DNA of 64,000 nucleotides from Metabacillus endolithicus (GTDB taxonomy: Bacteria; Bacillota; Bacilli; Bacillales; Bacillaceae): contig NZ_CP095550.1 of assembly GCF_023078335.1 (NCBI RefSeq), positions 2,586,001-2,650,000 of the forward strand, in the 5' to 3' direction. A model generated the notes under the pieces. The model had not been told where the DNA came from. It ran no database searches and worked only from the letters and a program-made list of their open reading frames with translations. Shown in pieces: positions 61,195-64,000 of this stretch (its first letter is position 1; every line of letters starts with the position of its first letter). A program made the translations under genes and the position numbers.

Positions 61195-61306
61195 TTGACT
61201 TAAGGTGTGTATGCTGATATAATTTTTTGAGTCAGCCAAACAGAGTGCTTCATTCAAAACTTGTTGAAAAAAATAGTTGACTTAACTGGATGTTAAATGA
61301 TATATT
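61195..61306 (+). promoter_or_regulatory. Tandem rRNA promoters P1 and P2
   Basis: P1 has TTGACT (61195-61200), 17 bases, TATAAT (61218-61223). P2 has TTGACT (61277-61282), 18 bases, TATATT (61301-61306). An antitermination boxA-like TTCTTTGAAAAC follows near 61337. Confidence 0.85.
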
Positions 61307-61432
61307 AATGAGGTCGCTTTTGAGCGGCATCATAAGTTCTTTGAAAACTAAACAAAACCAAGCGTGCAAAAGTTAATTTCGATTAACAAAAACGTACTAT
61401 ACAGTACAAACTTTTATGAGCTATATCAACTC

Positions 61433-62990
<1,558 letters not shown>

Positions 62991-63056
62991 AAAATGGAGC
63001 ACGCTTGGTATTTTGTTTAGTTTTGAGAGAACTTTGTTTTCTTTCCATATAGAGAT

Positions 63057-63133
<77 letters not shown>

Positions 63134-63155
63134 TCTCAAAATAATAATGAAAAAT

Positions 63156-63231
63156 GGGGCCTTAGCTCAGCTGGGAGAGCGCCTGCTTTGCACGCAGGAG
63201 GTCAGCGGTTCGATCCCGCTAGGCTCCACCA
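63156..63231 (+). tRNA. tRNA-Ala (TGC)
   Basis: Starts GGGGCCTTAGCTCAG, anticodon loop TTTGCAC (TGC), T-loop GGTTCGATCCC, ends GGCTCCACCA with CCA encoded. Second tRNA of the 16S-23S spacer. Confidence 0.98.
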
Positions 63232-63345
63232 AATATGTTCCTTGAAAACTAGATAACGATAACAATTCAAGTAATTCACTGAGTTTAAACGCTTAGTTTA
63301 GTGATTCTCTTAATAATTGATTTAAACGACATCTTCGATGTCAAA

Positions 63346-64000
63346 GGTTAAGTTGTTAAGGGCGCACGGTGGATGCCTTGGCACTAGGAGCCGATGAAGG
63401 ACGGTACTAACACCGATATGCTTCGGGGAGCTGTAAGTAAGCTTTGATCCGGAGATTTCCGAATGGGGAAACCCACTGCTCGTAATGGAGTAGTATTTTT
63501 ACCTGAATACATAGGGTATTAAAGGCAGACCCGGGGAACTGAAACATCTAAGTACCCGGAGGAAGAGAAAGCAAACGCGATTTCCTGAGTAGCGGCGAGC
63601 GAAACGGAAGAAGCCCAAACCAAGAGGCTTGCCTCTTGGGGTTGTAGGACACTCTATACGGAGTTACAAAGGAACGGAGTAAATGAAGAGGTCTGGAAAG
63701 GCCCGTCAAAGAAGGTAACAACCCTGTAGTTGAAACTTCGTTCCCTCCAGAGTGGATCCTGAGTACGGCGGGACACGTGAAATCCCGTCGGAAGCAGGGA
63801 GGACCATCTCCCAAGGCTAAATACTCCCTAGTGACCGATAGTGAACCAGTACCGTGAGGGAAAGGTGAAAAGCACCCCGGAAGGGGAGTGAAAGAGATCC
63901 TGAAACCGTGTGCCTACAAGTAGTCAAAGCCCGTTAATGGGTAATGGCGTGCCTTTTGTAGAATGAACCGGCGAGTTACGATCCCGTGCAAGGTTAAGTT
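63346..64000 (+). rRNA. 23S ribosomal RNA, 5' part, cut by window edge
   Basis: Begins GGTTAAGTTGTTAAGGGCGC and continues GGATGCCTTGGCACTAGGAG, the usual Bacillus 23S 5' end, running to the right edge. About 655 of roughly 2,900 bases are present. Frames on the opposite strand are not genes. Confidence 0.98.

Overview
The window is a Bacillaceae (Bacillus sensu lato) chromosome segment spanning the replication origin. The evidence is gene order. Reading leftward from the origin on the minus strand are rpmH, rnpA, spoIIIJ, jag, mnmE, mnmG, rsmG, noc, parA, parB, (yyaC on +), yyaE, ychF, rpsF, ssb, rpsR, yybS, gdpP, rplI, dnaB-type helicase, purA, a tRNA cluster, walRKHIJ, htrC and rlmH. Reading rightward on the plus strand are dnaA, dnaN, yaaA, recF, remB, gyrB, gyrA and an rRNA operon. 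This is the Bacillus subtilis arrangement almost gene for gene; the species cannot be fixed from the window.

Region 1 (1-13,286) is accessory DNA that looks like the right end of a chromosomal cassette inserted at the 3' end of rlmH, the same site used by staphylococcal SCC elements. From the junction inward it carries two tandem large serine recombinases with a small overlapping upstream gene behind a possible attenuator. Further in are a PD-(D/E)XK-like hypothetical gene, two tiny membrane proteins, a small resolvase, a type I restriction-modification operon (hsdM-hsdS-hsdR, with hsdR frameshifted), and a TIR-domain gene followed by the start of a SIR2-family gene that runs off the left edge. 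The TIR-SIR2 pair resembles a Thoeris-type NAD-based anti-phage system. The other end of the cassette lies outside the window.

Region 2 (13,226-25,435) holds rlmH, a DnaA-box cluster, a CxxH/CxxC protein, htrC, the WalRK cell-wall two-component operon, a LysM-G5-M23 peptidase, four tRNAs (Lys, Glu, Asp, Phe) with two tRNA-derived fragments, and purA under a PurR-type control region. Region 3 (25,578-34,117) has the replicative helicase, rplI, a frameshifted gdpP, yybS, rpsF-ssb-rpsR, fourteen copies of a 52-bp tandem repeat, and ychF. Region 4 (34,277-49,855) has a frameshifted molybdopterin oxidoreductase, membrane proteins, the sporulation gene yyaC, the chromosome segregation genes parAB with parS, a frameshifted noc, the tRNA-modification genes mnmG and mnmE, and the membrane insertion and RNA genes up to rpmH.

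Region 5 (49,856-64,000) is the bipartite oriC flanking dnaA, the replication and gyrase genes, an HD-GYP-like protein whose HD motif reads CD, and the start of an rRNA operon (16S, tRNA-Ile, tRNA-Ala, partial 23S).

Five genes (hsdR, rlmH, gdpP, yyaE, noc) carry six single-base indels, at least four in short homopolymers. Either this assembly has residual indel errors or several genes are broken; the base-level sequence should be confirmed before biology is read into them.
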